From assembly GCA_003446295.1 (NCBI GenBank), contig DMBB01000273.1, positions 1 to 10,660 on the forward strand: 10,660 bases of DNA, read 5' to 3'. Positions 1 through 7,065 of the stretch are shown here, one piece after another. Each line of letters opens with the position of its first letter. Positions within the stretch are counted from its first letter, which is position 1. The position numbers and the translations under genes are program-made. Source of the DNA: Erysipelotrichaceae bacterium (GTDB lineage: Bacteria; Bacillota_I; Bacilli_A; Erysipelotrichales; Erysipelotrichaceae). The notes below the pieces were generated by a model, which was not told the origin of the DNA, made no database searches, and saw only the letters and a list, made by a program, of their open reading frames with translations.

Positions 1-458
1 AATCTGGACTGTGTTGATCCGAGCACCTGGAGCGGTGCCAGCAGCATTTTCTTGACGTTCAGCAATTTGTTGGAGAAGACCTTCTTGCCGTCGCGGATCT
101 CGTAATATCCGGTAAAGATAATGATAGAATCCGGATGCTTACGATAAGCATCAACGACCCTCATGGAATAGCTTCTTTCATATTCATCATCCTGGTGGGC
201 AATGGTGACCAGTTCATTGTCGCCATGGCTCCAGGCAAAGTCGAAGTCTCCGATATTCCCGCTGTTCTTGACGGGATTGACGACAACTTCAAGCTGATAC
301 TTGGCAGCCAGATCCCTGATGTATTCATTGTCCGTGGAAGTACCGATGATGACGCGGCTCGGATATTCCTGGTCAAGTACCGATCTGATCGCGCGTTCCA
401 GATACGGTGATTCTTTATATGCTAGTACCACAAATGTGTGGATCGGTTTTTCAGTCAT
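1..458 (-). CDS. Family 2 glycosyltransferase, N-terminal part (3' end outside window)
   Basis: The gene reads leftward and runs off the window edge, leaving 152 codons of the N-terminal half. Its first residues (HTFVVLAYKESPYLERAIRSV, about 7-27) are the opening beta strand and helix of a GT-A nucleotide-sugar fold, where the usual motif is VVxxYN...YLxxxLxSv. HQDDEY at 88-93 fits the metal- and nucleotide-binding Asp-Asp motif (DXD position). The family transfers a sugar from a nucleotide donor, usually to a cell-wall or capsule polymer, lipid or protein; donor and acceptor cannot be told from this part. The ATG at 456-458 is preceded by GAGG about 8 bases upstream, which supports this start. 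No clear promoter was found in the short gap to trkH, so it may have a weak promoter or depend on read-through of the trkH terminator. Confidence 0.88.
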   Translation of the reverse strand, partial: MTEKPIHTFVVLAYKESPYLERAIRSVLDQEYPSRVIIGTSTDNEYIRDLAAKYQLEVVVNPVKNSGNIGDFDFAWSHGDNELVTIAHQDDEYERSYSMRVVDAYRKHPDSIIIFTGYYEIRDGKKVFSNKLLNVKKMLLAPLQVLGSTQSR

Positions 459-509
459 ATGTTTACCTCACAACGTATATCTTAGCAGAGAAATGTGCGT
501 AAATCCTGT

Positions 510-541
510 AAAAAACAAAACATGTATCGATGTGATACATG
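510..541 (-). terminator. Probable intrinsic terminator of trkH
   Basis: On the minus strand an 8-bp perfect stem (catgtatc / gatacatg, plus-strand arms 521-528 and 534-541) with a 5-base loop is followed by TTTTGTTTTTT. It starts four bases after the trkH stop codon. The stem is AT-rich, so termination may be incomplete and some read-through into the glycosyltransferase gene is possible. Confidence 0.55.
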
Positions 542-545
542 CTGT

Positions 546-2000
546 TCAGACTTTCCGCCATGTCTGACGTGAAAGCAGTACGATGACCGGCATGATCTCC
601 AGTCTGCCTGCCAGCATTCCGAAGATCATGACGAGCTTGGAAAGCGTACTGTAGGCATAGAAGTTGCAGGTCGGTCCGACTTCCGCCAGTCCGGGTCCGA
701 TGTTGTTGAATGTTGCAAGAACGGCTGTAATGTTCGCTTCCACCGAGAACCCGTCCAGGGATACGATCAGGAAGCTGGCAATGATAATCAGTGTATAAGC
801 AATCAGATAAACGCTGACATTCGTAATGATCTTTTCATCGATCACTGCTCCGTTGACACGGATATGACTGATCCGGTTCGGATGGATCTGCTGGTGGACA
901 TTGCGCTTCAGTGTCTTGAAGAGCAGCAGCAGACGGATCGTTTTGATGCCGCCTCCCGTGCTTCCGGCACAGGCGCCGCATATCATCAGCAGCATAAGGA
1001 TCGCTTTGGAGAAATTCGGCCACAGATCAAAGTTTGCTGTTGCAAAGCCGGATGTTGAGATGATGGACGCTACCTGGAATGCGGAATGATGGATCGCATC
1101 CCCGATGTTCGCATACAGCCCTCTGATATTCCATGCGATCAGAGCGATACTGCTGAATACGATCACGCAGTACAGCCTGAGTTCTTCATCCCTGAATACT
1201 TCCTTGAAGCTCTTCAGGATCAGCAGGTAATAGCAGCTGAAGTTCACGCCGAACAGCAGCATGAATACCGTTGTGACAGTCTGCAGGTACGGACTGTATC
1301 CGGCAAGTGAATCGTTTTTGATGCCGAAGCCTCCGGTTCCTGCCGTGCCGAATGCTGTGCATATCGCATCAAACAGCGGCATTCCGCCGATCAGCAGGAA
1401 GATCAGATTCAGCACTGTCAGGATGATATACAGCAGATACAGGATCGAAGCTGTTTTCTTCATTTTGGGAACGAGTTTGCCGACGGAAGGACCCGGGCTT
1501 TCCGCCCTCAGGATATGAAGGGTAAAGCCTCCGTTCTTGCCGCTTAACGGGACGATCGCCATCAGGAATACCAGCACGCCCATGCCGCCGACCCAGTGCG
1601 TGAAGCTTCGCCAGAGCAGCAGGCCTTTATCCAGGCCTTCTACGTTCGAGAGGATCGAGGACCCCGTCGTAGTGAATCCCGAGACGACCTCAAACAGCGC
1701 ATCCACATAGCGCGGGATCTGGCCGGAAATATAGAACGGAAGCGCTCCGAGCATGGATATGACGATCCATGCAAGACCTGTCAGCACCATGCCTTCTTTG
1801 GCATAGAATCCGCCTGTTCTGTCGCGGCAGATCAGGTAGAGGATCCCTGCTGCGGCAGCTATGATCGCGATCGATACGATATAGCCATGGATCGCTGCCT
1901 GTTCCGCCATAAAGCAGGAGAATCCCAGGCATACGACCATGAAGCCGGCTTCCAGCAGCAGAAGCAGCGATATGATATAACCAACCTGTTTGTAGTTCAT
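546..2000 (-). CDS. trkH: TrkH-type potassium uptake channel subunit
   Basis: The 484-residue product is the membrane channel of a Trk potassium uptake system. It shows the four pore-loop signatures of the TrkH/KtrB/HKT superfamily in order: SGFTTTGSS (107-115), TAGTGGFG (219-226), ISTSGFAT (314-321) and FNNIGPG (431-437), each with a selectivity-filter glycine. The RSFTHWVGGMGV motif (131-142) and the CAGSTGGGIKTIR segment (344-356), which corresponds to the flexible intramembrane gating loop, are typical of TrkH. The length matches the family. Many hydrophobic segments are spread along the whole chain, as expected. The ATG overlaps the trkA stop by one base (TGATG), so translation is probably coupled and the two subunits are made together. 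The regulator encoded upstream has two RCK halves, which favours Trk over Ktr naming. No disrupted motif was seen. Confidence 0.96.
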   Translation of the reverse strand: MNYKQVGYIISLLLLLEAGFMVVCLGFSCFMAEQAAIHGYIVSIAIIAAAAGILYLICRDRTGGFYAKEGMVLTGLAWIVISMLGALPFYISGQIPRYVDALFEVVSGFTTTGSSILSNVEGLDKGLLLWRSFTHWVGGMGVLVFLMAIVPLSGKNGGFTLHILRAESPGPSVGKLVPKMKKTASILYLLYIILTVLNLIFLLIGGMPLFDAICTAFGTAGTGGFGIKNDSLAGYSPYLQTVTTVFMLLFGVNFSCYYLLILKSFKEVFRDEELRLYCVIVFSSIALIAWNIRGLYANIGDAIHHSAFQVASIISTSGFATANFDLWPNFSKAILMLLMICGACAGSTGGGIKTIRLLLLFKTLKRNVHQQIHPNRISHIRVNGAVIDEKIITNVSVYLIAYTLIIIASFLIVSLDGFSVEANITAVLATFNNIGPGLAEVGPTCNFYAYSTLSKLVMIFGMLAGRLEIMPVIVLLSRQTWRKV

Positions 2001-3367
2001 CAGAATTCCGCCTCAAATATGTCGTTAAACTGCAGGATCGGGTTGGAATGATTGGTAATGATGACAACTGTGTCATTCAGTTCATAGGACGAATTGCCCG
2101 ATGCGATCTCAGTGTTTTCACCTCTGGAAATACTTGAGATCAGGATATTCTTCTTCAGATGCAGGTTTTTGACCTTCTCACCGATATACTTTGAGTTCTC
2201 ATCGATCATGAATTCGATCGCTTCTGCCTGACCGTCAGCGATCCTGTGGATCGATATTGCGGCACCCTGACGGTTCTGCATCGCTCTGACATACTGAACG
2301 ATCGTATTGCATGAAAGTTCCTTCGGTGAAACGACGCTTCCGATCTCCAGTTCATTCAGCAGCAGATTGTTTTCGCCATGGCTGACTTTTGTGACAACAT
2401 GCTTCACGCCTCTTGCGCTGCCATAGAGCGACATAACGATATTCAGTTCATCCAGTCCCGTCAGCATGACCAGCGCGTCATAGGAATCAATCCGTTCCGT
2501 TTCCATGAAGTTCTGGTTGCTGGCGTCACCCTGTACGATCCTGGCTTCCGGCAGAAGCAGTGCCAGTTCCTGGCAGCGGGACGCACTCTGTTCAATGATC
2601 TCGCATGCCATGCCGCTTTCCTGCAGCTGGCCTGCAAGATAATAGGAGATCCTTCCGCCGCCTGCGATCAGTACGTTTTTGACCGGTTTTGTAATCATGC
2701 CGAGTGATCTCAGAAGCGCGGAAAGATTGGAAGTTGTCGCTGTGATATACAGATGGTCATTTTCTTTCAGTACAAAATGGCCGCCCGGCATCAGGCATTT
2801 ATCATCCCTGACGATCGCACAGACCAGTACAGTGCAGTGAATGATATTCTGGAGCTGATTCAGGGCTACATTCTTCAGCTTGGAATCAGCAGTAACGTGT
2901 ACCTCTACGATCTCGACATTGCCTTTGGCAAATGTTTCGATCGTTCTGAATCCAGGGTATTTCAAAAGACGGGAAATGCTGGACGCAGCTTCCTGTTCAG
3001 GATTGATCACCATGTTCAGGCCGAATACGGAACGCATCTCAAATGCCTGACGTCTGTATTCCGGATTGCGGATCCTGCCGATCGTATGGAGTTTTTCGTT
3101 CAGACCATGCGCAGTCAGGCATGACAGCAGATTGACCTCGTCCATGTCTGTTGCCGCAATCAGAAGATCAGCATCCTCTACGCCCGCCTGTTCAAGGCTT
3201 TCCATGGTGGCCGCATTGCCCTGCACGCCCATGACATCATATCGTTCCATGATCGATTCCAGTATTTCCGGATTCCGGTCGATCAGAGTTATTTCATGTC
3301 CTTCGGATGTCAGCAGTTTTGTCAGCGTTGCGCCGACTTTTCCGCATCCGGCAATCAATATCTTCAT
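2000..3367 (-). CDS. trkA: TrkA potassium channel regulatory subunit (two RCK modules)
   Basis: The 455-residue cytosolic protein binds the TrkH channel and gates it in response to nucleotides (NAD(H)/ATP in studied homologues). It has two tandem RCK units. The first opens with the Rossmann motif GCGKVG (7-12) and an acidic residue at the end of the second strand (LIDRN, D30). The second opens with AGGGRIS (235-241), with E259 in the equivalent place. Each is followed by a TrkA_C-like domain (about 145-225 and 370-445). Two RCK units per chain is the TrkA arrangement; KtrA has one. The in-frame TTG 12 bases upstream (3377-3379) is rejected as the start because it overlaps the GGGAGG Shine-Dalgarno that properly serves the ATG at 3365-3367. 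The gene lies 45 bp after the MATE gene and overlaps trkH by one base. Confidence 0.95.
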   Translation of the reverse strand: MKILIAGCGKVGATLTKLLTSEGHEITLIDRNPEILESIMERYDVMGVQGNAATMESLEQAGVEDADLLIAATDMDEVNLLSCLTAHGLNEKLHTIGRIRNPEYRRQAFEMRSVFGLNMVINPEQEAASSISRLLKYPGFRTIETFAKGNVEIVEVHVTADSKLKNVALNQLQNIIHCTVLVCAIVRDDKCLMPGGHFVLKENDHLYITATTSNLSALLRSLGMITKPVKNVLIAGGGRISYYLAGQLQESGMACEIIEQSASRCQELALLLPEARIVQGDASNQNFMETERIDSYDALVMLTGLDELNIVMSLYGSARGVKHVVTKVSHGENNLLLNELEIGSVVSPKELSCNTIVQYVRAMQNRQGAAISIHRIADGQAEAIEFMIDENSKYIGEKVKNLHLKKNILISSISRGENTEIASGNSSYELNDTVVIITNHSNPILQFNDIFEAEF

Positions 3368-3371
3368 AAAG

Positions 3372-3377
3372 CCTCCC
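3372..3377 (-). promoter_or_regulatory. Ribosome binding site of trkA
   Basis: GGGAGG on the minus strand lies four bases before the ATG at 3365-3367. It decides the start, because the alternative in-frame TTG would lie on top of this site. Confidence 0.7.
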
Positions 3378-3406
3378 AAACAATCAGGGTCAAAAAAATC
3401 ACTCCA

Positions 3407-3415
3407 ATTGTATCA
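3407..3415 (-). promoter_or_regulatory. Possible extended -10 promoter for trkAH
   Basis: The minus strand reads TGATACAAT, an extended -10 (TG-n-TACAAT) with one mismatch to TATAAT. Its TG lies within the stop codon of the MATE gene. Transcription would begin near 3400, giving a leader of about 33 bases to the trkA start. No good -35 is present 15-18 bases upstream. It would allow potassium uptake genes to be expressed apart from the transporter gene. Only the sequence match supports it. Confidence 0.35.
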
Positions 3416-4771
3416 TGAATGTTTCATATCAAACGTCTGTTTGTGTTTGATGTTCAGAAAGTATAGCACACATAGCAGTACCTGAACCAGTGAAGAAGCC
3501 GGAGTTGCCAGGCCAAGCAGGAAAACCGAAACAGGGACCCGTCTGCTCATGATATATGAGACAGGTATCCTGACAAGGAACGCTCCGGCGATCCCCTGCA
3601 TCATGACAAAACGTGTTTTGCCGATCCCGTTGAAGAATCCTGTCATATTGAAGAACAGCGATGTCAAAAGCACATCGATCGCATAGGCCTTCAGGTATTC
3701 GGCTGCCGCAAGGATGACTTCCGGATCCGATGCAAACATGGATGCCGGTATGGTGCCATGGAAGAAGACGAACCAGCTGATCACCACGCTGAACGCAAAG
3801 CAGATCCCGACTGCACACAGCATGCCTCTGACCGCACGGTCATATTTGCCTGCACCTTTGTTCTGCGAGGCAAACGCCGAAACAGCCTGCGAGAATGCCG
3901 AAGGCACCAGCATGACAAAGCCGCATACCTTTTCCGCTACGCCGACTCCGGCGGAAACGATCAGGCCGAGTGAATTGACGATGGCAAGAATAACCATGAA
4001 TGAGATGCTGACCATAAAGTCCTGCAGCGCGATCGGGAACCCCAGTCCAAGGATCCTTCTGATCTGCGTACGGTGCCAGCCGATATCGCTGAGCGAGAAC
4101 GTAAACGGCAGCTGCATCCTGCTGATCAGAAACAGTGAGACCGCGACACTGATCAGCTGAGCCATGACTGTTGCCAGGGCTGCCCCGGCAGTCCCCATGC
4201 CAAGCACCGCTACAAACAAAAGATCTCCGACAATATTGCAGATGCAGGCGATCGTCACTGACATGAACGGCGTTCTGGAATCCCCGATCCCCCGAAATAC
4301 TGCACCTAAGGTGTTGTACGCAATGATCGCCAGGGAACCGATGCCGCAGATCCGTATATACTGCGCAGCCCGCGTGAACGATTCAGCAGGCGCGTTCATC
4401 AGTGAAGCCAGGGATGGAGCACTGATCCCGAGCAGGACGGAAGCAGTCACGCCGATGACCGCAAACAAGGCAATGCCTGCGCCGATGATGCGTCCGCCTT
4501 CCTTTGCGTTTCCTTCTCCGATCTTCTGACCGAGCAGTATCGTCATGCCCATCGCAAGGCCCATGAAGATACTGGTCACTGTCATCATGACCTGCGAGCC
4601 CGTGGAAACAGCTGACACATCTGCAGTGCCGGCAAACCTGCCTACGACCATCAGGTCCACAGCGCCGTACATGGACTGCAGAAAAGACGCAGCCAGCATC
4701 GGCATCGCAAAACGTATCAGAGGTCCGGTGATCGGACCTTCCGTAAACAGCATTCCCCTTGTTTCAGACAT
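3413..4771 (-). CDS. MATE-family multidrug/toxin efflux transporter
   Basis: The 452-residue integral membrane protein belongs to the MATE (NorM/DinF/MepA) superfamily of sodium- or proton-driven exporters. Features seen include MYGAVDLMVVGRF (34-46) with a conserved Asp in the first helix, FRGIGDSRTPF (159-169) after the fourth hydrophobic stretch, and the matching FFNGIGKTRF (379-388) in the second half. These two similar halves reflect the two-fold six-helix repeat. QNKGAGKYDRA (303-313) is the inter-helix loop typical of these proteins. The start is placed at the ATG with AAGGAG eight bases upstream; a longer reading to 4846 would cross the promoter. Its substrate cannot be predicted. It heads the leftward gene set followed by trkA and trkH, although a functional link with potassium uptake is not evident. 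No convincing terminator separates it from trkA. Confidence 0.93.
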   Translation of the reverse strand: MSETRGMLFTEGPITGPLIRFAMPMLAASFLQSMYGAVDLMVVGRFAGTADVSAVSTGSQVMMTVTSIFMGLAMGMTILLGQKIGEGNAKEGGRIIGAGIALFAVIGVTASVLLGISAPSLASLMNAPAESFTRAAQYIRICGIGSLAIIAYNTLGAVFRGIGDSRTPFMSVTIACICNIVGDLLFVAVLGMGTAGAALATVMAQLISVAVSLFLISRMQLPFTFSLSDIGWHRTQIRRILGLGFPIALQDFMVSISFMVILAIVNSLGLIVSAGVGVAEKVCGFVMLVPSAFSQAVSAFASQNKGAGKYDRAVRGMLCAVGICFAFSVVISWFVFFHGTIPASMFASDPEVILAAAEYLKAYAIDVLLTSLFFNMTGFFNGIGKTRFVMMQGIAGAFLVRIPVSYIMSRRVPVSVFLLGLATPASSLVQVLLCVLYFLNIKHKQTFDMKHS

Positions 4772-4779
4772 TGATCCTG

Positions 4780-4785
4780 CTCCTT
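4780..4785 (-). promoter_or_regulatory. Ribosome binding site of the MATE transporter gene
   Basis: AAGGAG on the minus strand lies eight bases before the ATG at 4769-4771. It fixes the start and argues against the ATG 75 bases further upstream. Confidence 0.75.
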
Positions 4786-4801
4786 TTTTTACAACATACC
4801 G

Positions 4802-4830
4802 ATTATAGTTGAAGTTTTCAGAATATGGAA
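4802..4830 (-). promoter_or_regulatory. Probable promoter of the MATE transporter gene
   Basis: A perfect TATAAT (plus-strand 4802-4807) lies 30 bases upstream of the MATE start. A weak -35 (TTCCAT, 4825-4830) sits 17 bases further upstream. The -35 is covered by the inverted repeat at 4816-4843, so this promoter could be regulated. Confidence 0.5.
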
Positions 4831-4843
4831 TGTTCTTCTGAAA
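4816..4843. promoter_or_regulatory. Inverted repeat in the divergent promoter region (possible operator)
   Basis: Perfect 8-base arms TTTCAGAA (4816-4823) and TTCTGAAA (4836-4843) are separated by 12 bases. The centre of symmetry falls on the -35 region of the MATE promoter. This is a common arrangement for a dimeric repressor site, but no regulator is encoded nearby and the match could be chance in AT-rich DNA. Confidence 0.3.
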
Positions 4844-4891
4844 CAAAAGGGATGCGGATGCTGTTTTCCGGTTTTCCTTTCTTCCCGTTAG

Positions 4892-4900
4892 TGATAAAAT
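4892..4900 (+). promoter_or_regulatory. Possible extended -10 promoter of asnA
   Basis: TGATAAAAT contains TG one base before TAAAAT, an extended -10 with one mismatch. Transcription would start near 4907, just ahead of the GGAG ribosome site at 4912-4915, leaving a very short leader. No clear -35 is visible. Confidence 0.35.
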
Positions 4901-4923
4901 GGCTCAGTATTGGAGAAATCAGT

Positions 4924-5931
4924 ATGAAATTCATCGTACCGGAAAATTACAGTCCTGTGCTGACCGTCCGTGAAACGCAGGAAGCCATAAAGTATTTAAG
5001 AGATACTTTCCAGAAAGAATTCGGCAGAGAAATGAATCTGTCGCGTATCAGCGCGCCGATGTTCGTGCCGAAGAGCTCAGGCCTGAACGATAACCTGAAC
5101 GGATTTGAACGTCCTGTCAGTTTTGACATGCAGGAGATGCCGGATGAAAGGATCGAGGTCGTTCATTCCCTTGCCAAGTGGAAAAGAGCCGCTCTGCAGA
5201 AATACGGATTCGGCATGCATGAAGGGCTCTATACAAACATGAACGCGATCCGCAGAGATGAGATCCTTGATAATCTGCATTCCATCTATGTTGACCAGTG
5301 GGACTGGGAACGCGTCATCGCCAAAGAAGAACGCACGGATGAGACGCTGGAAAGCACAGTCAGGGAGATCGTCAGGATCATCAAGCATATGGAACATGAG
5401 ATCTGGTACAAATATCCCCAGGCTGTATGCCATGTAGAAGATACTGTCACATTCGTCACCAGCAAAGAACTTGAGGAGCTGTGGCCGGGCAAGACGCCGA
5501 AAGAGCGTGAAGATCTGATCACAAAAGACAAGCGCTGCGTCTTCATCAAACAGATCGGCTGGCCGCTGTCCAGCGGCAGACCGCATGACGGCAGAGCGCC
5601 CGACTATGATGACTGGAATCTGAACGGCGACCTGCTCTACTGGCTGCCTTCACTGAATATGGCACTTGAGATCTCCAGCATGGGCATTCGTGTTGATGAA
5701 GAATCCATCGTCACGCAGTGCAGAGCTTCCCATTGCGAAGGAAGGCTGAAGCTTCCGTACCATCAGATGATCCTCAACAAGGAGCTGCCTTATACGATCG
5801 GCGGAGGCATCGGACAGTCAAGGCTGTGCATGCTGCTGCTGAACAAGGCGCATGTCGGTGAGGTACAGGCATCTGTATGGCCGAAACGGATGTACGAGCT
5901 TGCCGAGCAGTACAATATTCCTCTCTTATAA
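4924..5931 (+). CDS. asnA: Aspartate--ammonia ligase (asparagine synthetase A)
   Basis: The 335-residue enzyme makes asparagine from aspartate and ammonia with ATP hydrolysed to AMP and pyrophosphate. AsnA is a cytosolic homodimer related to class II aminoacyl-tRNA synthetases, and its usual length is about 330-340. Family motifs seen in order are SAPMFV (43-48), GLNDNLNG (53-60), HSLAKWKR (81-88), [13 protein letters not shown] (101-113), VDQWDWE (123-129), [15 protein letters not shown] (223-237), ISSMGIRVD (250-258) and GGGIGQSR (293-300), the last being the class II motif-3 arginine region that binds ATP. The start is the ATG with GGAG eight bases upstream; an in-frame ATG at 4825 lies upstream of the likely promoter and adds a non-conserved tail. 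It appears to be a single-gene transcript bounded by its own promoter region and a terminator. No T-box or other leader fits the short upstream space. Confidence 0.97.
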   Translation: MKFIVPENYSPVLTVRETQEAIKYLRDTFQKEFGREMNLSRISAPMFVPKSSGLNDNLNGFERPVSFDMQEMPDERIEVVHSLAKWKRAALQKYGFGMHEGLYTNMNAIRRDEILDNLHSIYVDQWDWERVIAKEERTDETLESTVREIVRIIKHMEHEIWYKYPQAVCHVEDTVTFVTSKELEELWPGKTPKEREDLITKDKRCVFIKQIGWPLSSGRPHDGRAPDYDDWNLNGDLLYWLPSLNMALEISSMGIRVDEESIVTQCRASHCEGRLKLPYHQMILNKELPYTIGGGIGQSRLCMLLLNKAHVGEVQASVWPKRMYELAEQYNIPLL

Positions 5932-5943
5932 GAACAAAAACAA

Positions 5944-5985
5944 AACACGGGAAACAAGCACCTCTGCAGTTTCTCGTGTTTTTTC
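5944..5985. terminator. Bidirectional intrinsic terminator shared by asnA and the VanY-type gene
   Basis: A 12-bp stem with one G·U pair (arms 5944-5955 and 5969-5980, loop of 13 bases) is followed by a T run on the plus strand. On the minus strand the same stem is followed by a T-rich run (complement of the A-rich 5932-5943). It lies 12 bases after the asnA stop and about 30 bases after the stop of the convergent peptidase gene, so it fits both. Confidence 0.85.
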
Positions 5986-6009
5986 TGCTTAATTGTCAGA
6001 TACTGCCGA

Positions 6010-6864
6010 TCAATTTGCTTTGACCGGACGATTGTAGTATTCCTCCATTGTCAGACCTGAATCATGGATCTTCGCTGCTTCTTCAGAACCGACATAGCGG
6101 AAATGCCACGGTGAGTATGTAATATGGGTAACATCTGATTTCTTGTCCGGATATCTTGCAATCCATCCGTACTTATAGGAATTGTCCAGCAGCCACTGGT
6201 ACTGCGGATATGTCGCAATGCATGGATTCAGCTGGCAGTTTCCGTTGTACCAGCCAAGGTCAACAGCCAGACCAAGCTGGTGCTCACTTGCGCCGGGATG
6301 GTCGTCCACGTATTCCGTATATGCCTTGCCGTGCACGCGTTCGTAATAGTTGTACAGTGACAGCTGTTCAGAGTAGGAACGGTATCCATCAACGATCCTC
6401 AGGTATACCTGGTTGTCACAGGCTGCCTTGTACATCTGTTCCAGCGCATTGGCAGCTTCTTCACGCAGATATTCGGATTCACTGCTCGGGATATTGACGA
6501 CTCTCAGATCTTTCGGCACATAACCCGGATCGACCGGATAAGAAATGTTGACCAGCTTGTTGATACTGTCATCCGAATCAATATCCACTGCCGGTGCCGC
6601 AGGTTCCTGCGTCGGTTCCGGTGTCGTTATTTCCGGAGTCGGCGTCTGTACGGATTCCGGAGTCGATGACGGTTCATTCGTGATCACGACATCCGCCGGG
6701 CATGTCGGGCAGCCTGAAGGAGCCAGCGTTGCCGCAGGAGTCGGTGTAGTAACAGCGACGGGCTGAGTCCCTTTTCTCAGATAATGAAGGTACCCGAGAC
6801 CGATCATGATCAGTATCGATAAGATCAGTACAGTCCATAGTTTCCACTTGTATTTTTTATCCAT
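6010..6864 (-). CDS. Membrane-anchored VanY/LdcB-family D,D- or L,D-carboxypeptidase, catalytic Glu replaced by Ser
   Basis: The 284-residue protein has a short basic N-terminus, one membrane helix (about 10-28), a Pro/Thr/Ser-rich linker (about 34-95) and a VanY domain (about 110-275) that would lie outside the membrane. The family trims the terminal D-Ala of peptidoglycan stem peptides. The zinc ligands are present: H195 and D202 in SEHQLGLAVD, and H254 in PWHFRYVG. The residue three before H254 is normally the catalytic Glu (EPWHxRY); here it is Ser251 (YSPWHFRY), so activity is uncertain. The linker holds a CPTC motif (52-55), and C210 and C215 sit in the domain. The start chosen has AGGTGG six bases upstream; an ATG nine codons earlier lies inside the -10 box. 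D,D versus L,D specificity cannot be decided. The gene stands alone, convergent with asnA. Confidence 0.9.
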   Translation of the reverse strand: MDKKYKWKLWTVLILSILIMIGLGYLHYLRKGTQPVAVTTPTPAATLAPSGCPTCPADVVITNEPSSTPESVQTPTPEITTPEPTQEPAAPAVDIDSDDSINKLVNISYPVDPGYVPKDLRVVNIPSSESEYLREEAANALEQMYKAACDNQVYLRIVDGYRSYSEQLSLYNYYERVHGKAYTEYVDDHPGASEHQLGLAVDLGWYNGNCQLNPCIATYPQYQWLLDNSYKYGWIARYPDKKSDVTHITYSPWHFRYVGSEEAAKIHDSGLTMEEYYNRPVKAN

Positions 6865-6889
6865 ATCACGCCACCTGCCCGTTTTTCTC

Positions 6890-6916
6890 ATTATACAACG
6901 TAACCGCCCCGGTCAA
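6890..6916 (-). promoter_or_regulatory. Probable promoter of the VanY-type gene
   Basis: The minus strand carries TTGACC (plus-strand 6911-6916) and a perfect TATAAT (6890-6895), separated by 15 bases, somewhat short. Transcription would start near 6883, about 18 bases before the chosen ATG. This supports the shorter protein, because the upstream ATG at 6889-6891 overlaps the -10 box. Confidence 0.5.
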
Positions 6917-6952
6917 ACAGCATTTACTGCGGGATTATAATCTGTACAGGCA

Positions 6953-6972
6953 GAAAAAACGGCTGTTTTTTC
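6953..6972. repeat. Perfect palindromic hairpin in the divergent spacer
   Basis: Arms gaaaaaac and gttttttc (8 bases each) flank a 4-base loop ggct. The A/T-run stem resembles a minimal terminator on either strand, but it lies between two divergent genes and so ends neither of them. It may be a regulatory structure or a relic. The rest of the spacer (6917-7034) shows no gene. Confidence 0.35.
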
Positions 6973-7034
6973 ATGTCAGATCATAATACTTTTGATGAAG
7001 ATGTGAATATTGCACCCCGGCAGAAATTCTTCTT

Positions 7035-7040
7035 TATAAT
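7035..7040 (+). promoter_or_regulatory. Probable -10 box of the isomerase gene
   Basis: A perfect TATAAT lies 26 bases before the TTG start and 10 bases before the AGGAGG at 7050-7055. The best -35 is a poor TTGCAC (7010-7015) at a long 19-base spacing. The preserved promoter and ribosome site suggest the gene was recently, or still is, functional. Confidence 0.45.
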
Positions 7041-7065
7041 AAAGGTACTAGGAGGACTTGCTATT

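Noticed and set aside
459..509. Promoter for the glycosyltransferase gene
   Set aside because: Only TTTACG and TATACG at 18-base spacing were found on the minus strand, each with two mismatches; too weak to list.
1596..2076. Open frames opposite or shifted within trkH and trkA (1596-2051 plus, 1690-2076 minus)
   Set aside because: They lie within clearly conserved coding sequence and show no family features.
3390..3430. Terminator between the MATE gene and trkA
   Set aside because: There is a T run on the minus strand, but the best stem before it is only five pairs with a wobble and a 12-base loop.
4772..4846. Longer MATE protein starting at 4846
   Set aside because: The added 25 residues are not transporter-like and the reading crosses the -10 box; AAGGAG fits the ATG at 4769-4771.
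4825..4923. Longer AsnA starting at the ATG at 4825
   Set aside because: It adds 33 residues not found in the family and would start upstream of the likely promoter; the ATG at 4924 has GGAG at ideal spacing.
6865..6891. Longer VanY-type protein starting at 6891
   Set aside because: That ATG overlaps the TATAAT box, and the downstream ATG has AGGTGG at good spacing.
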